NCBI GenBank assembly: GCA_958296165.1
Contig: OY282447.1
Coordinates: 4,749,154-4,813,153, forward strand
Length of the DNA: 64,000 nucleotides
Reading direction: 5' to 3'
Origin: an uncultured Pseudomonadales bacterium
GTDB taxonomy: Bacteria; Pseudomonadota; Gammaproteobacteria; Pseudomonadales; Azotimanducaceae
The notes beneath the pieces are model-generated. The model was not told the origin of the DNA, searched no databases, and worked only from the letters and a program-made list of their open reading frames with translations. Below, one piece after another: positions 45,374 to 53,506 of the stretch (positions are counted from its first letter, which is position 1; the number at the start of each line of letters is the position of its first letter). A program made the position numbers and the translations under genes.

Positions 45374-46663
45374 TCACCCTATCCTCGAACCCGCAACGTC
45401 CGCTGACCGCATCCGCTTGAGCGCGGCGTCGACGAAATCCTCCTCGCCGGCGCCGCCCGCCTTTAGCACCAGCGCAACAGGGTCCGGCGTTGCGCTGTGG
45501 CAGTAGCCGCCACACAGTTCATCGTAGGCCGACACTCGAACCTGGTCGATGCCCAACTGATCCATCACGGTGCCGGACGTTTCGCCGCCAGCCACCACGA
45601 ACTTGCGCACGCCGAGTGCGTGCAGGCGCTTTGCCACGTTGCCGAGCACATCGTCCGCGAGGGCGGCAGCGCGCTGGCGGCCGAGCTTCCGTTGCACGCG
45701 CTTGACCTCTGCATGATCCGCAGTCGTCGCAATGCCGACCGGGCCCTTCGGCAACCGAGCGGCTGCCCAGGCGGAGATGCGGTCGAGCAGGTTCCGCTCT
45801 TGCGCCGCCGCGGCGAGGTCGACCCTGAACACTGGGTTGGCGCGCTCGAAACGCGCTAGTTGGCGGCCGGTCTTCGGCGTGCAGCTGCCGGCGATTACTG
45901 CCTCGAATCCCGGCGCCGGCGGCAGCAACGTACACGCTTCTACTGCGCTCTCGCGGGATCGCCACTGCCGCGCCAAATGCACCGGGAGCTCGTCGGCGCC
46001 CGTGACGGCCGGCATATCGATGGCCAATGCGGCAATGCGGCCCAAGTCCTGCTTCTCCAACACGTCGGTGATGAAGAATCGAATGCCGGCATCGATTTGC
46101 TGGGCCAAGTAGGTCTCGCAATCCACCTTGCTCGCCCGCACCAGGCGATACGGCAGCAGCCCCACGTTTTCGCGGCTCTGTGCGCCAAGCACCTCCACCA
46201 AGTTGGAGTTGGTCATGGGGGTGGCCGGGTCGCGGCTCTGCGGCGTTTCGTGCAGCATGCTGCTGCCCAAGAACAACCTGCCTTGGTACACGGTCACGTT
46301 CCGTTCCGGAAACGCCGGGCAGAACAGAAGATGATCGGCGCCCGTTAGCTCCATCAGCGCTTCCGATACCGGGCCGATGTTGCCTTGCTCCGTCGATGAG
46401 AACACCGCGCTGTATTTGTAATAAAGACGTCGCGTCCGCAATGCGCACAGCGCTTCGGCGGACTGTTTCGCATCGGCTACGGCTTCGTCCGCCGGCAGAA
46501 GGAGCATCTTGCGACCGACAACAACCGCCTCCGCGTCGGCGGGGAGCCGTTCGAGTGCAGCCGTGGACGTCACCACCGGGCACGGCACGCCCTCGCGCTC
46601 GAGCAGGCTCGCCACTTTCACGCCACCCGTTAGGTCGTCGGCAATCACGCCCAACTCAAGCAT
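45374..46663 (-). CDS. otnK: Four-carbon acid sugar kinase family protein, OtnK-like
   Basis: A 429-residue kinase of the former DUF1537 family. The N-terminal substrate domain begins ELGVIADDLTGGVKVAS, the family hallmark; the C-terminal nucleotide domain contains VVAGGETSGTVMDQLG. These enzymes phosphorylate 3-oxo-tetronates (from threonate or erythronate), giving the substrate of the adjacent OtnC-type decarboxylase. I start at MLELGVIADD (46663); the longer frame to 46942 overlaps the alpha/beta hydrolase gene and is Arg-rich. It is 15 bases before otnC and 17 after the hydrolase gene. Confidence 0.87.
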   Translation of the reverse strand: MLELGVIADDLTGGVKVASLLEREGVPCPVVTSTAALERLPADAEAVVVGRKMLLLPADEAVADAKQSAEALCALRTRRLYYKYSAVFSSTEQGNIGPVSEALMELTGADHLLFCPAFPERNVTVYQGRLFLGSSMLHETPQSRDPATPMTNSNLVEVLGAQSRENVGLLPYRLVRASKVDCETYLAQQIDAGIRFFITDVLEKQDLGRIAALAIDMPAVTGADELPVHLARQWRSRESAVEACTLLPPAPGFEAVIAGSCTPKTGRQLARFERANPVFRVDLAAAAQERNLLDRISAWAAARLPKGPVGIATTADHAEVKRVQRKLGRQRAAALADDVLGNVAKRLHALGVRKFVVAGGETSGTVMDQLGIDQVRVSAYDELCGGYCHSATPDPVALVLKAGGAGEEDFVDAALKRMRSADVAGSRIG

Positions 46664-46680
46664 CGCCGTGCTCCACCAAC

Positions 46681-47532
46681 CTACGCGCTCGCCCGCCCGG
46701 CTAGATACTTTCCGAAGAACAAGGCAATGATCTGCACCACAGCCCTTCCATAGACGGATTTTGGATCTGCTACGTCCACCATGCGCACCCCGCCTTCCGG
46801 CGTCTTGCGGTCGAACGCATGGCCTTCGCCAGAGAATAGGTGCAAGTCCACCGGGCGCCCCAAGCGCTTGAGTTTGGCGTGGAAATCGAGGCTGTGCGCC
46901 ACCGGTACCGGCTCGTCTTCTACGCCGTGGATCAACAGGCACGGCGGGAAACCACTCAGGTCGTAGGCGATGGGGCTGGCGCTGTCGTAGTCCGCCTGGT
47001 TTGCGCCCTCGCCCATCAACGCGGCGTGGTTCGGGCGTGTACCTTCGTAACTGATTCTGGTCGGCCCGTACATCGAGCCCACCGCGGCCACGGCACTGGA
47101 GTGTTGCGCGTATCCGCCGTGACCCTCAAAGCAGGAAGGCACCGCCGCCATCAGTGCGAGGTGGCCGCCGGCGGAATCTCCCAACACGCCAATCCGGTCC
47201 GCACCCACGCCAAGCGAGTCGGCACTGGCGCGCAGGAAGCGGATGGCGCACTTCACGTCTTCGAGCTGCGCCGGCCAATGCGCTTCCGTCGACAGCCGGT
47301 AGGACGGCAGCAGGCAGACGAATCCGGCCGCGCTGAGTAGCTCGCCGAATCCCCGCACGCCCTCCCGCCGGCCGCGCCGCCAGCCGCCGCCGTGGAGGAC
47401 GACGATGGCCGGGCGCAGCTCGGCCGCAGCCGGCGGCATATACAGATCCGCAAGGAGATCCCGGCCGCCAGCCTTGCCGATGACGAAGCCCTTGCGAACG
47501 GCTATGTCTGCGCGATTCCTTGAACGTGGCAT
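46681..47532 (-). CDS. Alpha/beta hydrolase fold esterase
   Basis: A 283-residue hydrolase of the BD-FAE / hormone-sensitive-lipase-like group. The oxyanion motif HGGGW is at 47-51, the nucleophile S120 in GDSAGG, and the acid and His in the segments CLLIHGVEDEPVPV and SGEGHAFD. No signal peptide is seen, so it is cytoplasmic. Sited inside a sugar-acid operon, it could open a lactone or remove an acyl or methyl ester from the substrate before oxidation. The specific reaction is inference. The intergenic gap to the dehydrogenase upstream is 12 bases. Confidence 0.87.
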   Translation of the reverse strand: MPRSRNRADIAVRKGFVIGKAGGRDLLADLYMPPAAAELRPAIVVLHGGGWRRGRREGVRGFGELLSAAGFVCLLPSYRLSTEAHWPAQLEDVKCAIRFLRASADSLGVGADRIGVLGDSAGGHLALMAAVPSCFEGHGGYAQHSSAVAAVGSMYGPTRISYEGTRPNHAALMGEGANQADYDSASPIAYDLSGFPPCLLIHGVEDEPVPVAHSLDFHAKLKRLGRPVDLHLFSGEGHAFDRKTPEGGVRMVDVADPKSVYGRAVVQIIALFFGKYLAGRASA

Positions 47533-47544
47533 CCCGGCGGGACC

Positions 47545-48753
47545 CTACACTTTGTCGATGGGGCGTCCGTATTGGCGCTCGAAGTCCTCGTGCAGCGCAC
47601 GCTCGTAGCTGGTCATGCTCTTGATCGGCAGTTGTACGGGCGCCATGCCGTGCAGCGAGGATTCGTAGATCGCCATCGCCATTTCCACGTCCTTGCGGCC
47701 GCCGATGCCGTACTCCGGCGGCTCGTCTTTCAGCGCGGCATTGGCGATGCTGAGGATCTCCGAGGCGTGCCCCACGCACCAGTCGTTGATGGCGCAGTGC
47801 CGAAATGGGTTTTCGTAGACGATCTCTGGATCGGTGTGGACGACTATGCGCTGCAGCACGTCGACGCCGTCTATCCGGCGGCGTTCCGTTCGCACCGGGA
47901 TGTCCTGCATTTCCTCGCCCATGCGCAGCCGCAGGGGGATGTCCGGGCCGAAGTAGTCCGTGTCCAGAATACCGCCGAGCGTGCCGGCGATCTGGCAGTA
48001 TTTCGGCGCTTCGCCCAGCCGAGACGTCTCGTAGATTCCTACTGCGCCGCTCTCGAAGTCGATCAGCGCATGCGCCCAATCCTCATGCACGATGTCGGGA
48101 TTCGACCGGTAGCGTCTAACGGTGCCAGCGATCTGGGTGGGCTCGCTTTGAGCATAGAAGCGCAGCTGCGACAGCCGATGGGCGCCCATGTCCATGCACA
48201 TACCCGAGTAGGCGCCGAACTTGGAGAACGGTCGAGTCAGTCCCCGGTGGGTCGCCTTCTGCTCGAACGAGCGCTGCGCCTTCGGCTCCACGAAACACAC
48301 TCGCACAACATCGCCGAGGATTCCGGCACGAATCAGTTCGACGATGGCGCGTTGCTTCGGCATGCGGAAGTAGTTCTCCGCCACCTCGAAGTGGACGCCG
48401 TTTCTTCGGCAGGCATCGATGATTACATCGCAGCACGGCAACGTAAGCGCCATCGGCTTTTCGACCATCACATGCCTGCCGCGTTCGGCGATCATCTTGG
48501 CGATGCCGTGATGCGTCGGATCGCCAGTGACGATGTCCACCACCGAGATGTCGGGATGTTTGTCCAGCATCCGCTCGGCGCTGGCGTACCAAGGCACGCC
48601 GTAGGTCTCGCCGGTCTTTCTTGCCAACGGCTCGTCCATATCGCACAGCGCGACGAAGTCGATCTCGCCGCGCTTGGCGAGCTCCCGCATCGTCGGCAAA
48701 TGCCACTTTTGCGACGGCCTGCCGCAACCGAGCACTGCGACCTTGGCCTTCAC
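47545..48753 (-). CDS. Gfo/Idh/MocA family dehydrogenase
   Basis: A 402-residue oxidoreductase starting at GTG (VKAKVAVLGCGRPSQKW). The Rossmann glycine motif is GCGRPSQ, less canonical than GxGxxG. Also present are DPTHHGIAKMI and the catalytic EKPMALTLP, then YFRMPKQRAIVEL and MDMGAHRLSQLRFY in the C-terminal domain. It is longer than most family members. In the known tetronate pathways the first oxidation is done by LtnD/DenD of another family. This gene's place in the operon suggests it supplies the oxidation to a 3-oxo acid instead. Confidence 0.85.
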   Translation of the reverse strand: MKAKVAVLGCGRPSQKWHLPTMRELAKRGEIDFVALCDMDEPLARKTGETYGVPWYASAERMLDKHPDISVVDIVTGDPTHHGIAKMIAERGRHVMVEKPMALTLPCCDVIIDACRRNGVHFEVAENYFRMPKQRAIVELIRAGILGDVVRVCFVEPKAQRSFEQKATHRGLTRPFSKFGAYSGMCMDMGAHRLSQLRFYAQSEPTQIAGTVRRYRSNPDIVHEDWAHALIDFESGAVGIYETSRLGEAPKYCQIAGTLGGILDTDYFGPDIPLRLRMGEEMQDIPVRTERRRIDGVDVLQRIVVHTDPEIVYENPFRHCAINDWCVGHASEILSIANAALKDEPPEYGIGGRKDVEMAMAIYESSLHGMAPVQLPIKSMTSYERALHEDFERQYGRPIDKV

Positions 48754-48767
48754 AGGGTTGGCGCTCC

Positions 48768-49604
48768 TCACTGGTGTGCCGCCGCGTGACCTCGGAGCAT
48801 GGCGACGCTGGCGGCCACCTGATCTTCTCCAAGGCCATGCAGAATCACCGGAACATCGAAGGAGAGGCCGCACAACAACGACACGTAGTGCGCGTAGTCG
48901 AGCTTGCCGGTGCCAGCGGCAAGGTGCCCTGCATCGCCGTCGTGGTCGAGGTCCTTGCCATGCGCAATGGCGATGTGGTCGCCGAGCAGATCGAACGCCT
49001 CGTCGAGGATCTCGCGCATGCGCGGCAGCTCGCCTTCGCCGAAGAGGTTGGCGGCGTCCATCACCACCTTCAGATTGGGCGATGCCATCTCGTCGATGAT
49101 CCGCCGGCTCTTCTTCGCCGTGCTCGCCACGTTGTTCACTTCCGGCTCGAACGCGATGTCGACGTTGGCGGCCTCGCCGACCGGCAAGACCTCCGCCAAC
49201 GAATTGCGCAGCACGCGCCATGCTTCGTCCGTGTCGTTGTCTGGGTGCTTGCGCCACATGCTCTGTGGATCGCGCGAGCCCGTGCAGGTGGCGATCACCG
49301 ATGTGCCCAGCGGCGCACAGGCCGAAATCAAGAGCTTCAGCCTGTCGATCGCTTGCTGTCGCTTCTCCTCCACCGGGTCTACCAAGTTCACCGTGCCAGC
49401 CACGGCCGAGATCACCATGTTGCGCTTCTGCACCTGCTCGCGAGTCGACGCACAAGCGCCCTCGATTTCCTCCGCCAACGGGCCGCGCAGGTGCGCGGAC
49501 GACCAATTGAACTGAAGGTGCCTGATGTCGTGGCCGAGAATCGCATCCAGCGTTTCGGCGAGCGAAGGCCGAGGGAAATGCCCCGACATGATTCCTACTT
49601 GCAT
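48768..49604 (-). CDS. Sugar phosphate isomerase/epimerase-like TIM-barrel protein
   Basis: A 278-residue AP-endonuclease-2-type TIM barrel. The start is MQVGIMSGHFPRPSLAE (49604), three bases from the stop of the PhyH gene. Metal-binding stretches are seen on consecutive strands: IAFEPEVNN, VVMDAANLF, IAIAHGKDLDHDG and VPVILHGLGED. Such proteins isomerise or epimerise keto-sugars or their acids with Mn2+ or Mg2+; hydroxypyruvate-isomerase-like OtnI performs that step in tetronate operons. The equivalent role is likely here, though the sequence is not obviously OtnI. Confidence 0.82.
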   Translation of the reverse strand: MQVGIMSGHFPRPSLAETLDAILGHDIRHLQFNWSSAHLRGPLAEEIEGACASTREQVQKRNMVISAVAGTVNLVDPVEEKRQQAIDRLKLLISACAPLGTSVIATCTGSRDPQSMWRKHPDNDTDEAWRVLRNSLAEVLPVGEAANVDIAFEPEVNNVASTAKKSRRIIDEMASPNLKVVMDAANLFGEGELPRMREILDEAFDLLGDHIAIAHGKDLDHDGDAGHLAAGTGKLDYAHYVSLLCGLSFDVPVILHGLGEDQVAASVAMLRGHAAAHQ

Positions 49605-49606
49605 GG

Positions 49607-50674
49607 CTACTCCTGGCGCGGTTGATTCATAAGCAGTTCGGTGATTTCGCGCTGTTCGCGGTCGTTCAGTTGCGGGTAGACGGCACTCTCGTGCAGCCGC
49701 GCACAAGCGTGCCTGGTGTCCCTCTTCGGAATCACGTCGGCAGTCTGGAACGACTGCAACATCCCTGCGCGCTTGCGCTTGCTCCTATTGATCCCGGCGC
49801 GGTGCCAGGTTCTCGCGTCATAGAGGATGATGCTGCCGGCCGGTGCCTCGACTACATCCGCATCCGCCCCTGAATAGGGCAGACCGTGCTCGTTCGCATC
49901 GGCCGCATTCCACGCCGGCGGCGGTGGCGTGTCGGCCAGATGGGAACCCAGCTTGTAAGCCGTGGCACCACGCTCCTTGGTGAAATCGGAAACGCAGACG
50001 TTGCGCTGCACCGCTTTGATCGGACCTTTTCGATCAGCAACCGGATTGCCGCCAATCGAGGGGATATAGGGGATGTCGACATGCCAGCGCTGAACCTTGC
50101 CAGTGCCCTCGTATGGCGACAGCACGCCGAATCCCGGCGGATGGCCTAGGTGCAAGTCCTCAGTTCCTAGATAGTTCCTTATCAGCCAAAGCGATATGGG
50201 CTCGCACACCGCCCTGGCCACCGCGACGTCCTGACAGATCTTGGGCACGCCCTGCGTCTGCTCTAAATGCGCGAAGCGGTCCGTGCAGGCCACGCGTTCG
50301 AGGCCAAGGACGACCTCGTCAGGCAGGATGCAGGTGAGGCAGACCCAACCTTCCTGGCGCAAGTGGCGAAGATACGCGGAGGGCAGTTGCTCCGGGCCAA
50401 GGCTCGGCGTGAACGCGACCCGCTCGCAACCCACTTGCAGCGTGCAGGTGCCGCCATCCACAGCGGCGGACATCTCAACACCCGTGGCCACATGCCGGAA
50501 TCCGCCGGGAGTCCGATCCCAGACCACGCGATCATTCCCTTCATCGCACAAGCACCGCTGCTCGTCGTCATCCAAACCGAGCATCTGGCCGTTGTGCGCA
50601 ATCAGAAACAAGCAGCGTTGTTGGGGTTTCTCGAGCCGTACCACGCGTTCCTGAAACAACGCATGCTCGTTCAT
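49607..50674 (-). CDS. Phytanoyl-CoA dioxygenase (PhyH) family protein heading the tetronate-type operon
   Basis: A 355-residue Fe(II)/2-oxoglutarate oxygenase: HxD at H198/D200 (QRWHVDIPYIPS) and distal His H291 (ARTWHRAGINRSKRKRAG). The N-terminal 100 residues form a separate region rich in His, Gln and Cys. The ATG at 50674 overlaps the stop of a 30-codon leader ORF (ATGA), so its translation is probably coupled to that leader. It is the first enzyme gene of the six-gene operon. Hydroxylation or oxidative demethylation of the growth substrate before the sugar-acid steps is the simplest role. The open frame continues upstream without stop to 50887 but looks non-coding there. Confidence 0.84.
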   Translation of the reverse strand: MNEHALFQERVVRLEKPQQRCLFLIAHNGQMLGLDDDEQRCLCDEGNDRVVWDRTPGGFRHVATGVEMSAAVDGGTCTLQVGCERVAFTPSLGPEQLPSAYLRHLRQEGWVCLTCILPDEVVLGLERVACTDRFAHLEQTQGVPKICQDVAVARAVCEPISLWLIRNYLGTEDLHLGHPPGFGVLSPYEGTGKVQRWHVDIPYIPSIGGNPVADRKGPIKAVQRNVCVSDFTKERGATAYKLGSHLADTPPPPAWNAADANEHGLPYSGADADVVEAPAGSIILYDARTWHRAGINRSKRKRAGMLQSFQTADVIPKRDTRHACARLHESAVYPQLNDREQREITELLMNQPRQE

Positions 50675-50763
50675 CGCGTCAAGTCGCTTCCGAACCTGAA
50701 GGCAACTCGTTGGTTGGGCTTGAAGCCAAAGGCCGCATCGAGCTTGAAAATATCTGCCTTCAT
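50671..50763 (-). CDS. 30-residue leader peptide upstream of the PhyH/tetronate operon
   Basis: A 31-codon ORF with a strong GGAGG four bases before its ATG. It encodes MKADIFKLDAAFGFKPNQRV followed by AFRFGSDLTR and a TGA overlapping the PhyH start codon (ATGA). The ribosome site is the best in this part of the window, whereas the PhyH ATG has none of its own, so coupled translation is likely. No Trp, His or other regulatory codon run is seen. It may be a real small protein, a coupling leader, or the displaced N-terminus of PhyH after a frameshift. Confidence 0.5.
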   Translation of the reverse strand: MKADIFKLDAAFGFKPNQRVAFRFGSDLTR

Positions 50764-50776
50764 AGTGCCTCCTTCG

Positions 50777-50804
50777 GCTCACGACGGAGTGAGCGGCAAC
50801 TATA
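50777..50804 (-). promoter_or_regulatory. Probable -10 element and inverted repeat for the PhyH/tetronate operon
   Basis: On the minus strand TATAGT (50804-50799) is followed after four bases by the perfect inverted repeat GCTCAC-N6-GTGAGC (50794-50777), then GGAGG. The repeat would cover the start of transcription, so it could be an operator or a 5'-UTR hairpin. Upstream, GCATGTCG occurs twice in tandem. No convincing -35 hexamer is seen. Confidence 0.4.
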
Positions 50805-51199
50805 CGACATGCCGACATGCGATGAACCATGTGTCTGGGCTCACTACATTTCGGACATTTCGGGCAGCTTGGAGAGGGTGCGTGCAAGGGCTTGGGCGCA
50901 AGCTGGCCTTCTGGGTGCTTCGGAAGGCGCGGCGGCAGTTGCGATGGAGGACGAGCAGGCGCGGGATCAGCTCGACGGCCTCGGCCCTCCGAGCAACGCC
51001 ACCACGTCCAGCTTCGTGCCGGTCAAGACAGTAGTACGTCGCCATCGCGAGCGCCTCAAGCCGGCCCGCCGCAGGTGTGACAAATCGTAGATCAGCGAAG
51101 GGTGGGATGGCTATTGGCTGGCCATGAAGGCGCCAATTCGTTGCTTTCACGGCCGGCCGCCTTACTCTGGCCGAACTAATTCGATTAGCTCAAAGAAAC
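50805..51199. other. Divergent intergenic region
   Basis: About 400 bases between the tetronate-type operon and the toroid-protein gene. A 116-codon minus-strand ORF (51150-50800) with a CLDRHEAGRGG segment has no good ribosome site and matches nothing I know. I treat the region as regulatory or degenerate. Confidence 0.35.
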
Positions 51200-52771
51200 T
51201 TGAACAACTCCGCAGATAGACGAGCCGCCCCGGGAACGACGTGGTTCTGCGTTCGCCGCAATGGCGCAGCGAAAAGCAAAGGCTGGATCGGCGAAATCGC
51301 CTTGGCCGATCTGCCGCGGCGCGTTGGCGCGGAGCGGGACGACCGGATCGAGGTCTGCGTCGTCGAGCGCGTCCGCCCCGTCGAGCCCGATAGGATCTCC
51401 GCTACGTTCTACGCACGCGCCCGTGGCATCGTCGGGATGGAGATCGAGCTTCGGGGAGAGACGGTTCGCTACGCACCAACGTACCTGCTTGCCAGCAATC
51501 TCGGATTTGAACGGGTACTGGAACGATTTCTCGAACATGCGGGCGCTGAGGCACGCGAGTTCGCCTCAAACGGCAGTCTGCGTGCCCTTTCCGCACGGCA
51601 GTTCCTGATTTCAGGAGATGGCGGTGAGACTACAGAGCTGTTCCGGGGCGCCACCGTAGTCCCGCCTGCGCCATTGGAAGGCGAGAACCAGGCAAACGAT
51701 ATCGCAGGAGGCATTGGCACATGGATGCTCCGCAACATCTCTACCGAAGGTGCATTGCCGTACAAGCATTGGCCGAGCCGCGGTGTGGAGTCGCCGGCGG
51801 ACAACGCTATCCGCCGCTTTCTAGCGTCTCTGGCTCTGGCGCGTTTGGGGGAGCTTCGCCGCAATGCACGGATTCAGGAAGCGGCGCAGCGCAATCTGCG
51901 CTTCAACCTGAGACGGTACTTCCGGCGTCTCGGCGATGGGCGCGGTGCGATCGTCGAGCGCACCGGGGCAAAGCTAGGTGCCGCCGCGCTGGCAGCGCTT
52001 GCAATTCTGGAGAGCCCGGCGCGTACGGAGTTCGCGGCCGAGCTGGGGATGCTGGCTGCTGGTATTGCGTCGCTTGCAGACGCCAAACACGGCTTCCGCA
52101 CTTTCTTCTTTCCGTCCGAGCGTGAAGGCGAGAACTGGAACTTCTATTCAGGCGAGGCGCTGCTGTTCTGGGCCGAGGCGATGCGCCGGGGGTTGCTCCA
52201 GGCACCTTCGCTCGAGCAATGGATGGCGGCGTTCGCTTGTTGCAGGCATCGACATCGCCATGCACGCAACCCGGCCTTCGTTCCTTGGCATACGCAAGCA
52301 TGCGCGTCTGTCTTCGCTCAGACGAGACGGCAGGAACTCGCCGAGTTTGTGTTCGAGATGAATGACTGGCTGTTGTCGATGCAACAGTGGGACGGGTTGA
52401 CGGCAGATCTACGCGGGCGCTTCTACGATCCATCCCGGCCGTATTTCGGACCACCGCACGCAGCTTCCACCGGCGCCTATCTCGAAGGACTCGCCGATGC
52501 TCTGGCATTGGCCCGGGCTGTGGGTGACGAGAATCGGGCTACCGCTTACCAGCGTGCAGTGGATCGGGGGTTGCGGTCGCTGCGGCAATTGCAGTTCCGG
52601 GATCATCGAGACGCGTTCTACATCTTCCGAAAGGAACGCGTACTGGGTGCCCTGCGTACCGAAGTCTACGACAACACGGTGCGCATCGATTCCGCTGCGC
52701 ACGCCCTTGACGCCGCGATTAAGGTTCTCCAGCCTGTTCAAATTGAGAAACAACCTGCTCGCGCAGAGTAG
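51200..52771 (+). CDS. Predicted alpha/alpha-toroid protein of unknown function
   Basis: A 523-residue cytoplasmic protein I cannot name. Residues 1-90 form a separate beta-rich domain (IGEIALADLPRRVGAERDD). From about residue 165 it has the repeated helical hairpins and aromatic or acidic loops of six-hairpin-glycosidase or terpene-cyclase-like toroids: GIGTWMLRNIS, NWNFYSGEALLFWAEA, VPWHTQACASVF, EFVFEMNDWLLSMQQWD, STGAYLEGLADALALA and VRIDSAAHALDAAIKV. Start could be the AAC-adjacent first codon at 51200 or slightly downstream. It converges with an AspH-type hydroxylase gene that ends four bases away. A sugar- or peptide-modifying role is conceivable but unproven. Confidence 0.6.
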   Translation: MNNSADRRAAPGTTWFCVRRNGAAKSKGWIGEIALADLPRRVGAERDDRIEVCVVERVRPVEPDRISATFYARARGIVGMEIELRGETVRYAPTYLLASNLGFERVLERFLEHAGAEAREFASNGSLRALSARQFLISGDGGETTELFRGATVVPPAPLEGENQANDIAGGIGTWMLRNISTEGALPYKHWPSRGVESPADNAIRRFLASLALARLGELRRNARIQEAAQRNLRFNLRRYFRRLGDGRGAIVERTGAKLGAAALAALAILESPARTEFAAELGMLAAGIASLADAKHGFRTFFFPSEREGENWNFYSGEALLFWAEAMRRGLLQAPSLEQWMAAFACCRHRHRHARNPAFVPWHTQACASVFAQTRRQELAEFVFEMNDWLLSMQQWDGLTADLRGRFYDPSRPYFGPPHAASTGAYLEGLADALALARAVGDENRATAYQRAVDRGLRSLRQLQFRDHRDAFYIFRKERVLGALRTEVYDNTVRIDSAAHALDAAIKVLQPVQIEKQPARAE

Positions 52772-52774
52772 CTC

Positions 52775-53446
52775 TTACGAGCGATGCCACCATCTGGAAC
52801 GGGCGGAACGAGCAGTGTTTGGGACCCTCCCGCTATTCGCCATCACCGCAGCCGCGTCGTCAAACTCTTCCAATGGGTACACGAAATGCCCCGACCCGTC
52901 CGCCGGCAGCACGTCGAAGATGAGGTGAATGCGCGGCTCACTCGAAGGATTGTTCGCCCAGTGTTTGGTCTTGTTGTTGAACACCCACAACTCGCCCTCG
53001 CGCATAGTCACGGTGTCGTCGCCCGCAGTGAGCGGGCTGCCTTCGCGACTTCTGAGTACAAGATGGTAGCGATCTCGGATTCGGTAGTAGGCGCCTGTGT
53101 CGACATGCGGATAGACCACCATCTTCGGCAGCAGAGCAACGAGGGTCGCGCGGCCTAGTTCGGCCTCCAATCCCCTCGCGATGCGTTCGCAACAGGCTAG
53201 CGTGCGCGGAAACCTTGCGGCCGCTCGGACTATACGACTCTCGTGAACGTCGTTGGCGTTCTTTGCGTTGGGTGGCAAAGGTTTCTTGGCCGCACGCAGG
53301 AAGATGTTGCGGGTATGGCGCTGGCAACGCACCTTGCGTTGGCGGCTGGTGTCTTGGTGCCACATTTCCGATGCCGCTTGCAGTTCCACCGACAGCGGCC
53401 CGGTATCGATGTCCGCAATCTTAACGAAGTTCGCCATGACTACCAA
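52775..53446 (-). CDS. Aspartyl/asparaginyl beta-hydroxylase family protein
   Basis: A 223-residue cupin-type Fe(II)/2-oxoglutarate oxygenase of the AspH family. HVDTGAYYRIRDRYHLVL carries the first metal His and the Arg/Tyr contacts, and RIHLIFDVLP carries the second His. GELWVFNNKTKHWANNPS matches the conserved strand between them. The probable start is Met1 or Met4 (MANFVKIADID, 53437). Family members hydroxylate Asp/Asn or related residues or free small molecules. There is no signal peptide. It is convergent with the toroid gene and lies 60 bases from the Gly-Asp-repeat protein gene, whose product is very Asp-rich. Confidence 0.85.
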   Translation of the reverse strand: MVVMANFVKIADIDTGPLSVELQAASEMWHQDTSRQRKVRCQRHTRNIFLRAAKKPLPPNAKNANDVHESRIVRAAARFPRTLACCERIARGLEAELGRATLVALLPKMVVYPHVDTGAYYRIRDRYHLVLRSREGSPLTAGDDTVTMREGELWVFNNKTKHWANNPSSEPRIHLIFDVLPADGSGHFVYPLEEFDDAAAVMANSGRVPNTARSARSRWWHRS

Positions 53447-53506
53447 TCGACCGGATACGGAAGCGCCACCGACCGCTTCCTAAATCCCAATCTCAATCGT
53501 CACTCC

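Noticed and set aside
50800-51150. 116-codon minus-strand ORF upstream of the tetronate-type operon
   Set aside because: No ribosome site, no recognisable motif, and it covers the predicted promoter region.
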